DNA of 49,194 nucleotides from Bacteroidota bacterium. GTDB lineage: Bacteria; Bacteroidota; Bacteroidia; Bacteroidales; JACABE01. This document shows, piece after piece, positions 34,548 to 40,982 of the stretch. Numbering within the stretch: the stretch's first letter is position 1; every line of letters begins with the position of its first letter. A model generated the notes under the pieces. The model ran no database searches, was not told the origin of the DNA, and saw nothing but the letters and a program-made list of their open reading frames with translations. The position numbers and the translations under genes were made by a program. Location: positions 1 to 49,194 of the forward strand of contig JAPLDQ010000044.1 in NCBI GenBank assembly GCA_026391675.1, given 5' to 3'.

Positions 34548-35175
34548 ATTGTGGAATTTCTATTTTTGAATCATCTGAAAATAATACTATATTAATAATA
34601 TATGTTATTTTTAACTTACTAATATCAGTATTAAATATTGTTGATGAACCTAAATCAACATCACTTACTAATTGCTTTTTAATTATTTCATTTTTTGAAT
34701 TTGCTTTTAATAATTCCGTTTTTTCCTCATCAATTATAGCAATTTCATTATCAAACATGTTTTTAATTACAATAGAAAATTTCAACCCTTTAATATCCTT
34801 TTTAGATTTGTTTTCAATAAGTAATTTGAATAAATTAAATTTTAAATCATCATTACTTAAATTCCCTTTATCAATAAATTTAATAGAAACAGCATCATTA
34901 ATAGATTTTATTTTTAGCTCTTTTTCTATTCTATAACTTTTAATTTTATCAAGTGCTTGTTTATATGTAATGTTTTCTGCAGCAGTATTTAGAATATACA
35001 TCGAAAATCCTTTATCTGATAATTCATTAATATCACTTGAAGTATATTCATTAGAATATTTTAATTGTATATCTTTTAAATCGTTAATAAAAGATTCTTT
35101 ATTAATTTTTTTATCAATTACGCCTTTACAGCCCGATAAAATTATTACTAATACTATAAATAAAACTTTTTTCAT
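34546..35175 (-). CDS. prophage lipoprotein, possible superinfection factor
   Basis: With start MKKVLFIVLVIILSGCKG (ATG at 35173-35175) the protein has 209 residues. An upstream ATG at 35199 adds eight. The lipobox LSGC indicates cleavage and lipid attachment at cysteine 15. The mature part is charged and helical at first, then beta-like (GLKFSIVIKNMFDNEIAIID). No catalytic motif is recognised. Terminators on both sides separate it from early and late operons, a layout typical of a lysogenic accessory gene. Surface exclusion of related phages would be one explanation, but it is not shown. Confidence 0.7.
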   Translation of the reverse strand: MKKVLFIVLVIILSGCKGVIDKKINKESFINDLKDIQLKYSNEYTSSDINELSDKGFSMYILNTAAENITYKQALDKIKSYRIEKELKIKSINDAVSIKFIDKGNLSNDDLKFNLFKLLIENKSKKDIKGLKFSIVIKNMFDNEIAIIDEEKTELLKANSKNEIIKKQLVSDVDLGSSTIFNTDISKLKITYIINIVLFSDDSKIEIPQ

Positions 35176-35212
35176 AAATAATTGATTTAAAATTTTCACA
35201 AATATAAATAAA

Positions 35213-35233
35213 AAAGGAGTTTAACACTCCTTT
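35213..35233 (-). terminator. terminator at the end of the early operon
   Basis: The stem AAAGGAGT with ACTCCTTT encloses a 5-base loop. On the minus strand it is followed by a run of T. It lies 9 bases after the last early gene and ahead of the lipoprotein gene. Confidence 0.85.
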
Positions 35234-35241
35234 ACTTAAAA

Positions 35242-35469
35242 TTATTCTTCAAAAAGTGCAAGTTGATCCGGATTGGGTATTTCAGGTAACTCATCAATTC
35301 TACCGGAGTTTTTTAGATAATTATAAAAAGTACGATCGCTAATTTCATATACCGGATAAATATGCCTTCTATAAATCTCAGCATTGGTCAACCCAATAGC
35401 AGCCCATTTGTCATAGATATCTATTATTCCTTTTAATCTTTTGTTATAGCTATTACCTTTGTAACCCAT
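35242..35469 (-). CDS. small putative HTH regulator at the end of the early operon
   Basis: This is a 75-residue protein. The region YDKWAAIGLTNAEIYRRHIY and VYEISDRTFYNYLKNSGR resembles a helix-turn-helix in which the recognition helix would be RTFYNYLKN. In Mu the last early gene encodes Mor, the activator of middle genes. Size and location suggest a similar activator here, and the 21-bp repeats in the late promoter region would be possible targets. This is inference, and no direct similarity to Mor is visible. Confidence 0.6.
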   Translation of the reverse strand: MGYKGNSYNKRLKGIIDIYDKWAAIGLTNAEIYRRHIYPVYEISDRTFYNYLKNSGRIDELPEIPNPDQLALFEE

Positions 35470-35471
35470 AA

Positions 35472-35714
35472 TTAACTAAATATAAAAATATTTGGTTTTA
35501 AATCTTTAGTTCTTAATATTTTTAGTCCTCTAATTATCAAAATATCAGTCATTATATCTTGAGGAAAAATAACCGAAACTTCTTTAATTAATTCTTCATA
35601 AGTATTACAACTCATAGTTACATATTCTGTTTTTTTTGGAAACATACTATTAACCGCTATTTGCTTTTGTTTTTCAAGATATTGCTTATAAAATTCATTT
35701 ATTATTTGTCCCAT
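35472..35714 (-). CDS. small early protein of unknown function
   Basis: This 80-residue protein starts MGQIINEFYKQYLEKQKQIA and has a helical N-terminal part and a beta-like C-terminal part (DILIIRGLKILRTKDL). It begins 6 bases after the 110-residue gene and ends 2 bases before the HTH-like gene, so it is co-transcribed. No family is recognised. Confidence 0.6.
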   Translation of the reverse strand: MGQIINEFYKQYLEKQKQIAVNSMFPKKTEYVTMSCNTYEELIKEVSVIFPQDIMTDILIIRGLKILRTKDLKPNIFIFS

Positions 35715-35720
35715 AATTAA

Positions 35721-36053
35721 TTAATTAAAGTTAGTAATTTGTTGATCTATATCTCTCAGAATTTTACGATAAACAGATAATTCGTAATCATACAGACCTT
35801 TTAAACTTATTTGAAATCCGTAAATAATAAGACTTTGCATACAAAATGCTTCTGGTAGAGACAAAATAAAATTATTTTTATCTTTTAAATTTATAATTTT
35901 TAACTGTAACTTTTGATACAATTTAAAAAGTTGTTCTTTTATAAAATAATAATTAATATCATTATCTTTTTCTATATGGGAAGAACAAACTTCAACAAAC
36001 AGAAAGAAACCTTTTATTTGCGAACTACTAAGAACTAGTCTTATTTTCTTCAT
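35721..36053 (-). CDS. small helical early protein of unknown function
   Basis: This 110-residue protein is mainly helical (INYYFIKEQLFKLYQKLQLK, ALLYDYELSVYRKIL-like end, namely GLYDYELSVYRKILRDIDQQ). It overlaps the upstream gene by 26 bases. The overall shape resembles small regulatory proteins in Mu-like early operons. A four-helix accessory protein for the DGR (Avd-like) was considered because of its size, but the distance from the RT and lack of recognisable similarity speak against it. Confidence 0.55.
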   Translation of the reverse strand: MKKIRLVLSSSQIKGFFLFVEVCSSHIEKDNDINYYFIKEQLFKLYQKLQLKIINLKDKNNFILSLPEAFCMQSLIIYGFQISLKGLYDYELSVYRKILRDIDQQITNFN

Positions 36054-36285
36054 TTTTTTGTTTTTCGGTTAAGTAAGATGATACTTCTTTCCACAAATCA
36101 TGACTCATATCAATATGAACCATTTCGCCCTTTATTGTTGCTTCTTTTAGTATTTTTTCAGCTTCAGTAATTAGTTCTTCAAAATAGCCAGCAGATGGAG
36201 CACTTCCTTTTTCATGACTAGCTATTTTTTTTGTAAATTTTATTAATCCGGTAGGATTAACAATTAAGTTTTTAAAACCTTTCAT
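36028..36285 (-). CDS. small early protein of unknown function
   Basis: This is an 85-residue charged protein: MKGFKNLIVNPTGLIKFTKK, then a helical segment FEELITEAEKILKEATIKGE, then a polar tail. It lies between two other small genes, with overlapping ends to the next. It is not recognised. Confidence 0.55.
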   Translation of the reverse strand: MKGFKNLIVNPTGLIKFTKKIASHEKGSAPSAGYFEELITEAEKILKEATIKGEMVHIDMSHDLWKEVSSYLTEKQKNEENKTSS

Positions 36286-36293
36286 ATTTTTTA

Positions 36294-36713
36294 TTAATTA
36301 TTCCATAATTCAGCATTCAAATAAGTCTCAGCATATTTCTTTCTTGTTCCTGCTGAAATAGAAGCAAAATACATACTTATGTAATTATATGCCTTCAGCT
36401 GATCAGTTTTATTCAACTTATTATATTTTGCCAGTGTTTTCTTCCGGCTGCTGATCAGCTTATCGTCGTACTTATTCCAAAACATCTCAAAAGTAATCTC
36501 CAGTTTGATTTCTGTAAGTTTTAGGTTAGGAGCACCCTCAACTATTAGCTGCAGTTCCGGCAGTTCCCTGGGCATCTTTTTAAGTATCCAAATTTGTTGC
36601 TGTTCGCTTAATCCTGCGCTTTTTAATGAGAATTCAACCAACAATCCAAGTTCGTTGAAATATAAGTCCACAAAGCCTGTAAATGCGTCAGAGGTTAATT
36701 GATATTGTTTCAT
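36294..36713 (-). CDS. early protein with replication-type C-terminal motif
   Basis: This is a 139-residue protein. The last 70 residues have the pattern FEMFWNKYDDKLISSRKKTL, KLNKTDQLKAYNYISMYF, and TYLNAELW. This FW-x-Y-x-K ... YL-x-x-x-W layout is common in C-terminal parts of small phage replication or DnaT-like proteins of this phylum. It is encoded directly after (downstream of) the 64-residue gene with no gap. A role in phage DNA replication is possible but unproven. Confidence 0.6.
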   Translation of the reverse strand: MKQYQLTSDAFTGFVDLYFNELGLLVEFSLKSAGLSEQQQIWILKKMPRELPELQLIVEGAPNLKLTEIKLEITFEMFWNKYDDKLISSRKKTLAKYNKLNKTDQLKAYNYISMYFASISAGTRKKYAETYLNAELWNN

Positions 36714-36908
36714 TTATCTTATACTTATTTGTCTGTTATAACCATATTCACTGGATAATTGTAAAGCATATTTATGATTAAGCAATTCATCATCATCTGC
36801 AGTTAATTCCCGGGCTTTTACATTGAGTCTTAAGCCAAATATTTTCTTAGCTTTCATGTGCAGATAATACTTTCTGTTGCGTTGTTTTTTTGTTATATTT
36901 CTTTTCAT
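36714..36908 (-). CDS. small basic protein
   Basis: This is a 64-residue protein rich in Lys and Arg, starting MKRNITKKQRNRKYYLHMKA. The gene immediately precedes the 139-residue early gene, with touching ends. A nucleic-acid-binding role would fit the charge. It is not recognised. Confidence 0.5.
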   Translation of the reverse strand: MKRNITKKQRNRKYYLHMKAKKIFGLRLNVKARELTADDDELLNHKYALQLSSEYGYNRQISIR

Positions 36909-36927
36909 AACTATATTCTAAATTGGT

Positions 36928-37233
36928 TTAACTAAATTTAAGTCTGTCACTAATTTCCACTATTACCGTTTTAAAAGGGAATCCCTCTTCAGGGACTTTC
37001 TGAATGGCTTCTATTAATTCAATCCCTGATGTAAATACCACCCTCTTTTCTCCATTTATTGAAATTTGCAGATGGAGGCATTTATCGTTACCTTTTCCTT
37101 TATATATCTTAGAATCTTCAATTTTATAATGATGCACAATAATTTCATTATCCAATAACTTTGCCATTTTTATTTTATTCCCTTCAAACCCTTTGGATAC
37201 AATCTTTATGTTAAAATCGCTAAATTGTTTCAT
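36928..37233 (-). CDS. conserved small protein overlapping the DGR reverse transcriptase
   Basis: This 101-residue beta-rich protein overlaps the RT gene end by 14 bases, so the two are translated together. Key features are FNIKIVSKGFEGNKIKMAKLL, YKIEDSKIYKGKGNDKC, LHLQISINGEKRVVFTSG and a C-terminal TVIVEISDRLKF. It could be a small OB-type or similar nucleic-acid-binding fold. I recall similar small proteins in mobile elements of this phylum, but cannot name the family. Because no Avd-like gene is seen, it is the best candidate for a DGR accessory factor. Confidence 0.65.
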   Translation of the reverse strand: MKQFSDFNIKIVSKGFEGNKIKMAKLLDNEIIVHHYKIEDSKIYKGKGNDKCLHLQISINGEKRVVFTSGIELIEAIQKVPEEGFPFKTVIVEISDRLKFS

Positions 37234-38209
37234 GTAATAGTTTTTTTAATAAGTTCTTTGAATTGCAGTGCAATGCCCATCCATTATAGGACGCAATGCT
37301 TTGCTTATTTTTATTCTTTACTAACATTCTAGCAAAGTTCTTTTTAATGCTTTTTCTCAGACGTGTATGCGTATGCCTGAATACATATCCAACAAAATCA
37401 ATTCCACGAGCATCAACAGGGAATATCTGATAATTATGTTTGATTTCAAGCTTTAATTTGTCATTTAAATAAGTCCTGATATCTGATAACAGTTGATGTA
37501 AATAAGCCTTATTTGAGGCTAAAATCACGATATCATCCGCATATCTGAAGTAGTATCTTACTTGTTTTTCCTCCTTAATCCAGTGGTCGAAATATGTAAG
37601 GTAAAAGTTAGCGAGGTATTGGCTGAGATAGTTTCCGATTGGAAGACCGGATGTAGATTCGATGACTTCATCAAGTAACCAGATCAAGTCTTTATCTTTT
37701 ATTTTTCTTAATAATAATTGCTTTAATACATCATGATCGATGTTTGGATAAAACTTCCTGATGTCAAGTTTTAAGCAATATTCAGTATTTTCAATGTCTT
37801 TTAAAGCATATTTAACAGCATCAGCAGCTTTATGAATACCACGTTTTTTAATACAGCTATATGTATTCGCAATAAATGTACTTACAAAAATAGGTTCTAA
37901 TACATTCATTACTGCATGATGAGTAATGCGATCAGGGAAGTATGGCAAGCGGAATATTAAGCGTTCCTTTGGCTCATGTATTGTAAATGTAGTGTATTCA
38001 GATGTTTTATATGTTTTATTGATCAACATTTCGTGCAATTTAATTATATTTTCATGCCTATTTTTATCGTGTTCAATAACACCTGCTTGTTTTGCTTTGC
38101 CTTTCCTGGCAATTGTATCTGCAAGTTCTAAATTGTCAATGCTACAGATTTGATGATATAAATTATTAATTCTTTTCATGCCTTTGCTTTTAAAAGATCG
38201 TTTTCGCAT
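37220..38209 (-). CDS. reverse transcriptase of a diversity-generating retroelement
   Basis: This is a 329-residue reverse transcriptase; a second possible start, MKRINNLYHQI, is at 38179. Catalytic motifs are visible in order: RLPYFPDRITHHAV (motif 2 region), CLKLDIRKFYPNIDHDVL (first Asp), GLPIGNYLSQYLANFYL and YFRYADDIVILASN (YADD). The motif IGNYLSQ, with SQ rather than the SP of group II intron enzymes, is the hallmark of DGR enzymes. No maturase or endonuclease domain follows, and the C-terminal thumb ends SYNGWALHCNSKNLLKKLL. It would copy TR RNA into adenine-mutated cDNA that replaces VR sequences in the two genes upstream. Confidence 0.95.
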   Translation of the reverse strand: MRKRSFKSKGMKRINNLYHQICSIDNLELADTIARKGKAKQAGVIEHDKNRHENIIKLHEMLINKTYKTSEYTTFTIHEPKERLIFRLPYFPDRITHHAVMNVLEPIFVSTFIANTYSCIKKRGIHKAADAVKYALKDIENTEYCLKLDIRKFYPNIDHDVLKQLLLRKIKDKDLIWLLDEVIESTSGLPIGNYLSQYLANFYLTYFDHWIKEEKQVRYYFRYADDIVILASNKAYLHQLLSDIRTYLNDKLKLEIKHNYQIFPVDARGIDFVGYVFRHTHTRLRKSIKKNFARMLVKNKNKQSIASYNGWALHCNSKNLLKKLLHETI

Positions 38210-38279
38210 TTGCTACCAACGATCTGATAAGATTAATTTATTTTTTGCCCTGATGGCACGGTTTATGCTGCATAAGAAA

Positions 38280-38359
38280 CATAGGTGAGAGCTGCAATTC
38301 GAGTTCGTATTATCGTAGTTGTAATTCGAATTCTGGAACCGGAAACCGGAAGCTAGAAC
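38280..38359 (-). repeat. DGR template repeat (TR)
   Basis: This 80-bp non-coding sequence lies between the reverse transcriptase start and the first target gene. It aligns without gaps to VR1 at 38476-38555 and to VR2 at 38894-38968. Read in the frame of the targets it would encode SGFRFQNSNYNYDNTNSNC, so seven residues in this part are Asn codons (AAC/AAT) whose first two bases are adenines. This is the typical design of a DGR template. The mutable adenines are T in the plus-strand listing. All mismatches to both VRs lie at those positions. Confidence 0.95.
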
Positions 38360-38390
38360 TAACAGCACTAACAGCATACAACCTTAATTT

Positions 38391-38807
38391 TTATTTTTCC
38401 GGATACAGGAACATTTCTTTGTATTCTTCCTCAAAAGTTTCAGTTATATAAACGATCCTTTCGCTGGAAAAAGTGCAAAGGCGAGAGCCGCAATACGAGA
38501 GCGTAATATCGTAGCCGTAATACGAATACAGGAACCGGAAACCGGAAGCCAGAACAGAATACCAGGCATAATACTTATATTCATCAAAATCGCCCCAATC
38601 CGGAACCCATCCGTTATTTATTGCCTCAAAAATTATTATCAGTTTATAGTAGGCAATTAAAGTACTACTATACTTTTTAATCAAAAGTATTCTTATTAAG
38701 AATATTATACATACCCTTAAAAAATAGCTCTTACCTGTTTTTTTACAAGCATCTTTAAAATCCTTAATTGTTCTGAAATCAAATTCAGTGTTGTTGTTGT
38801 TTTTCAT
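38391..38807 (-). CDS. DGR target protein 1 (variable protein)
   Basis: This is a 138-residue protein. The N-terminal part contains FRTIKDFKDACKKTGK, then a hydrophobic stretch (about 27-46), then LIAYYKLIIIFEAINNGWVP, DWGDFDEYKYYAW and the variable region at residues 85-111 (SGFRFLYSYYGYDITLSYC), followed by GSRLCTF and a helical tail. The order resembles small hypothetical proteins I recall from genomes of this phylum, with NxGWxPDW...EYKYY...GSRLC. Asn codons of the TR read Y, Y, G, I, L and Y here. A binding protein of the C-type-lectin kind is likely from the DGR context. The gene is in the early operon, so it is not a tail fibre. The hydrophobic stretch may be a membrane anchor or result from two compensating indels. 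Confidence 0.85.
   Translation of the reverse strand: MKNNNNTEFDFRTIKDFKDACKKTGKSYFLRVCIIFLIRILLIKKYSSTLIAYYKLIIIFEAINNGWVPDWGDFDEYKYYAWYSVLASGFRFLYSYYGYDITLSYCGSRLCTFSSERIVYITETFEEEYKEMFLYPEK
38476..38555 (-). repeat. DGR variable repeat VR1 in target gene 1
   Basis: This 80-bp segment is identical to TR at all 59 non-T positions of the plus-strand listing and differs at 13 of 21 T positions, which are adenines on the coding strand. Its 3' coding end, with GCGGCTCTCGCCTTTGC, is shared with VR2 and differs from TR, as expected for the initiation site of mutagenic homing. Confidence 0.95.
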
Positions 38808-38820
38808 TTCTTATTTATTT

Positions 38821-39273
38821 TTAGTGATAAAATCTTTCGTATAATTTTGTATGTGTTTTGCCCATAAAATCAGACCTTGTCTGATCTATTATGCAAAGGC
38901 GAGAGCCGCAACACGAGCGCGTACCATCGTAGATGTAAGCCGAAGCCCGGAACCGGAAACCGGAAGCCCTGTTAAATATTGGTGTCCATTTTTTCTGATT
39001 TGAATCCTCCCAATTAGGGAAAGCAGGAGCATCATTTACAACTATAATGATGTGTTTAAGCATTTTATAAGCTACCACATCATCACTATCAGTTTCATAA
39101 ATAATATCATCTCTATGAACCGGTTGTTCCTCACAGGCAATTTCATAGCTTATAATTTCATCCCAGCGTCTTTTTTTAAAAGCGTCAGGGAATAGTTCTT
39201 CCAATATTTCCTTGCCGGCAGCACATTTTTTAGCAGCCTTAAGTACTTTTTCTTTTTCAATTTTTAATTCCAT
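38821..39273 (-). CDS. DGR target protein 2 (variable protein)
   Basis: This is a 150-residue protein, 13 bases upstream of target 1. The N-terminal half is helical and charged (MELKIEKEKVLKAAKKCAAG, EILEELFPDAFKKRRWDEII). The middle has SYEIACEEQPVHRDDIIYE, and the variable region at residues 102-127 reads SGFRFRASAYIYDGTRSCC followed by GSRLCIIDQ. Outside the VR-containing half it is not similar to target 1, so the two share only the diversified ligand-binding module. No signal peptide or membrane anchor is seen. Role and ligand are unknown. Confidence 0.85.
   Translation of the reverse strand: MELKIEKEKVLKAAKKCAAGKEILEELFPDAFKKRRWDEIISYEIACEEQPVHRDDIIYETDSDDVVAYKMLKHIIIVVNDAPAFPNWEDSNQKKWTPIFNRASGFRFRASAYIYDGTRSCCGSRLCIIDQTRSDFMGKTHTKLYERFYH
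38894..38968 (-). repeat. DGR variable repeat VR2 in target gene 2
   Basis: This segment aligns to TR 38280-38354 without gaps. Differences occur only at T of the listing (coding-strand adenines), at 16 of 21. Changes include double substitutions in AAT/AAC codons, for example to GCT, ATC and GGC codons. The left part, next to TGCAAAGGCGAGAGCCGC, is identical in VR1. Confidence 0.95.
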
Positions 39274-39278
39274 AATAA

Positions 39279-39638
39279 TTATTTAACTAGAGTTAATTCC
39301 CGTTTACCTTCTTTCATATCTCCAATTTCAAATCGTAAAATCTTGATTTCTTTCTTCAGCTGTAATAAGAAGAATGATTTTACTTTATGCGCAGCGGCCA
39401 TCAAAAGATTGTGCCTTCCGGATGGTTTACCAACTTTAAAACCACCTTTAGGAACATCAGTATAAAATATCTTACCATCTTCAAAAATTATCGAGAATGT
39501 TGCTTCAGGTTTTAAAGCAAGCAATTTCTCAGCTGCTTTATTAAATAGGAATCCATGTAAACCAACTGTTACCTGAGCAGGCATATCCTTTTGCAGGAAA
39601 TCAGTTAGTACGTCAGGTGTTAATGTAATGTTTGTCAT
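39279..39638 (-). CDS. early protein of unknown function next to DGR targets
   Basis: This is a 119-residue protein, 5 bases upstream of target 2. It reads MTNITLTPDVLTDFLQKDMP, EKLLALKPEATFSIIFED, GGFKVGKPSGRHNLLMAAAH, ending in a basic part with KKEIKILRFEIG. It has a mixed alpha/beta pattern and no known motif. It probably belongs to the early transcription unit rather than to the DGR itself, though its tight spacing to target 2 leaves this open. Confidence 0.55.
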   Translation of the reverse strand: MTNITLTPDVLTDFLQKDMPAQVTVGLHGFLFNKAAEKLLALKPEATFSIIFEDGKIFYTDVPKGGFKVGKPSGRHNLLMAAAHKVKSFFLLQLKKEIKILRFEIGDMKEGKRELTLVK

Positions 39639-39655
39639 AATTATAAATTTAAGGG

Positions 39656-40270
39656 TTATATACTCGAAAAATTAAGATTAACAAGCTTGTATGAACCATC
39701 AGTTTCACGGAAATAAACATTAAAATATTTGGTTGATGATGGCCTTCTGATTGCAGCTTCTAATAGGTTTAACGCTTCCTGAAAATCAGGATTATCAATT
39801 TTGGTTCTATATTTTGTTAAACTCATTACCTTTTTAGCATCGAGTTTTCCTTTAGTTGTTGAAAATGCATCCTGGACTAAATCCTTTACAAAAAGTTGAT
39901 CACTTGTAAGATTATTATCTAAAAAGTTATTCAACTTTTCTTTACTCATTTGAATTGTTATATCATCAAAGGTGATATAATCATTCATTGATACTACTAT
40001 TTTAACTGATCTGTCAAAATTATACCATGTATAATTACCTTTACTGGTTGGTTGTCTGCCGTTAAAACTTTTGGCGGTAGCTGCTATTACATTATTGCTA
40101 ATTTCGTCAACCATTTTTTTAAAAGCAACCATTTTTATATTTATAAATGCAGCTTCTTTTAATAATTTGGCAGCTCCAGCTTCAGCAAGCTTATTAGCTT
40201 TACTAACATGAATTGCAGGAACATTGTGTCCCTGTTCGTCAACCCATAATTTTTGTTTTGTTTGATTCAT
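39656..40270 (-). CDS. DUF3164-family Mu-like early protein
   Basis: This is a 204-residue protein. Features of the DUF3164 family are KLWVDEQGHNVPAIHVSKAN near the start, a long helix, YTWYNFDRSVKIVVSMNDY, ITFDDITIQMSKEKLNNFLD, then KLDAKKVMSLTKYRTKIDN and STKYFNVYFRETDGSYKLV. Proteins of this family occur in the early regions of Mu-like phages. Their function is not known. The context between GemA-like and DGR genes supports a role in replication or transposition. Confidence 0.85.
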   Translation of the reverse strand: MNQTKQKLWVDEQGHNVPAIHVSKANKLAEAGAAKLLKEAAFINIKMVAFKKMVDEISNNVIAATAKSFNGRQPTSKGNYTWYNFDRSVKIVVSMNDYITFDDITIQMSKEKLNNFLDNNLTSDQLFVKDLVQDAFSTTKGKLDAKKVMSLTKYRTKIDNPDFQEALNLLEAAIRRPSSTKYFNVYFRETDGSYKLVNLNFSSI

Positions 40271-40291
40271 TTTTTTATTGTTAAATTGTTA

Positions 40292-40534
40292 TTATAATTT
40301 GTACCCATCAACTATTTTGAAGTGACTTGCTGCAGGAGCAGCAACTTTACTATTATCAATTTCTTGTTTCAATTGCAACCGGCGAAGCTTCACTGTTAAT
40401 ATTGTGTAGTATTTCCATTGATCTCCGAATAATGGAAAAATGCGTTTGATAAAACTATCGAGTAAACCGTCAATTTCTTTCCGGCAGTCGTTAATTTGTT
40501 TGTCTAATTGATTATAGCCATGTTCATCTTTCAT
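40292..40534 (-). CDS. small early protein of unknown function
   Basis: This is an 80-residue helical protein: MKDEHGYNQLDKQINDCRKE, IDGLLDSFIKRIFPLF, then VKLRRLQLKQEIDNS. It has a coiled-coil appearance. It starts one base after the GemA-like gene. It is not recognised. Confidence 0.55.
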   Translation of the reverse strand: MKDEHGYNQLDKQINDCRKEIDGLLDSFIKRIFPLFGDQWKYYTILTVKLRRLQLKQEIDNSKVAAPAASHFKIVDGYKL

Positions 40535-40535
40535 A

Positions 40536-40982
40536 TTATTTGGTATTAGGTTTTCTTATTGCTTTTAAGAAGTCTTCTTTTACTGTTTCTGCGTTCCTGA
40601 TCAGGACATAAAGTTCCTGTTCGTTATAATCATTAAATCGGCGTTTATTCCCTCCACATCCGTATTTTTCTGCCCAGGCAATTGCATCACCGGTGGTTTT
40701 CCCCATAAACTTAAAATTGCTGATAATTACCTTGCGCATATTATCTCGTTTTTTCTCAGCTTCAGTCATCGCCGGTGGTTTTTTCCAGGATTCTGATCCT
40801 GTCGAAGTACGTCCATTCAGCTGCAATATAAGTTCTCTGAGTTCCCCATCACTTAACTCCTTCAGGCTGTCTGTTCTGCCTTCAGTAAAGTCAACAACCA
40901 ACTCCTCCTTGCTATAATTGCAACCTTGCTTAACAGCAGTATTGAAAGCTGCATAAAAATGGCTGTATCTGTTATTGGGCAT
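40536..40982 (-). CDS. GemA/gp16-like protein (DUF1018 type)
   Basis: With the ATG at 40980-40982 (MPNNRYSHFYAAFN) this protein has 148 residues; a start at 41006 overlaps the previous gene further. It shows SHFYAAFNTAVKQGCNYSKE, VDFTEGRTDSLKELSDGELRE, MTEAEKKRDNMRKVIISNF and WAEKYGCGGNKRRFNDYNEQ. This pattern is that of phage proteins related to Mu gp16 (GemA), which changes host gene expression and DNA supercoiling. The similarity was seen by eye only. Confidence 0.6.
   Translation of the reverse strand: MPNNRYSHFYAAFNTAVKQGCNYSKEELVVDFTEGRTDSLKELSDGELRELILQLNGRTSTGSESWKKPPAMTEAEKKRDNMRKVIISNFKFMGKTTGDAIAWAEKYGCGGNKRRFNDYNEQELYVLIRNAETVKEDFLKAIRKPNTK

Noticed and set aside
35721-36053. Avd-type DGR accessory protein
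   Set aside because: Size and helical content are suggestive, but it is more than 1 kb from the RT, separated by four genes, and no recognisable similarity is seen.
35242-36285. Toxin-antitoxin pair among the small early genes
   Set aside because: Overlapping small genes suggested it, but no known toxin or antitoxin motif is visible and the genes are part of a long early operon.
37220-38209. Group II intron or retron reverse transcriptase
   Set aside because: The SQ motif after IGNYL, the absence of maturase and endonuclease domains, no retron ncRNA pattern, and the adjacent TR/VR pair all indicate a DGR.
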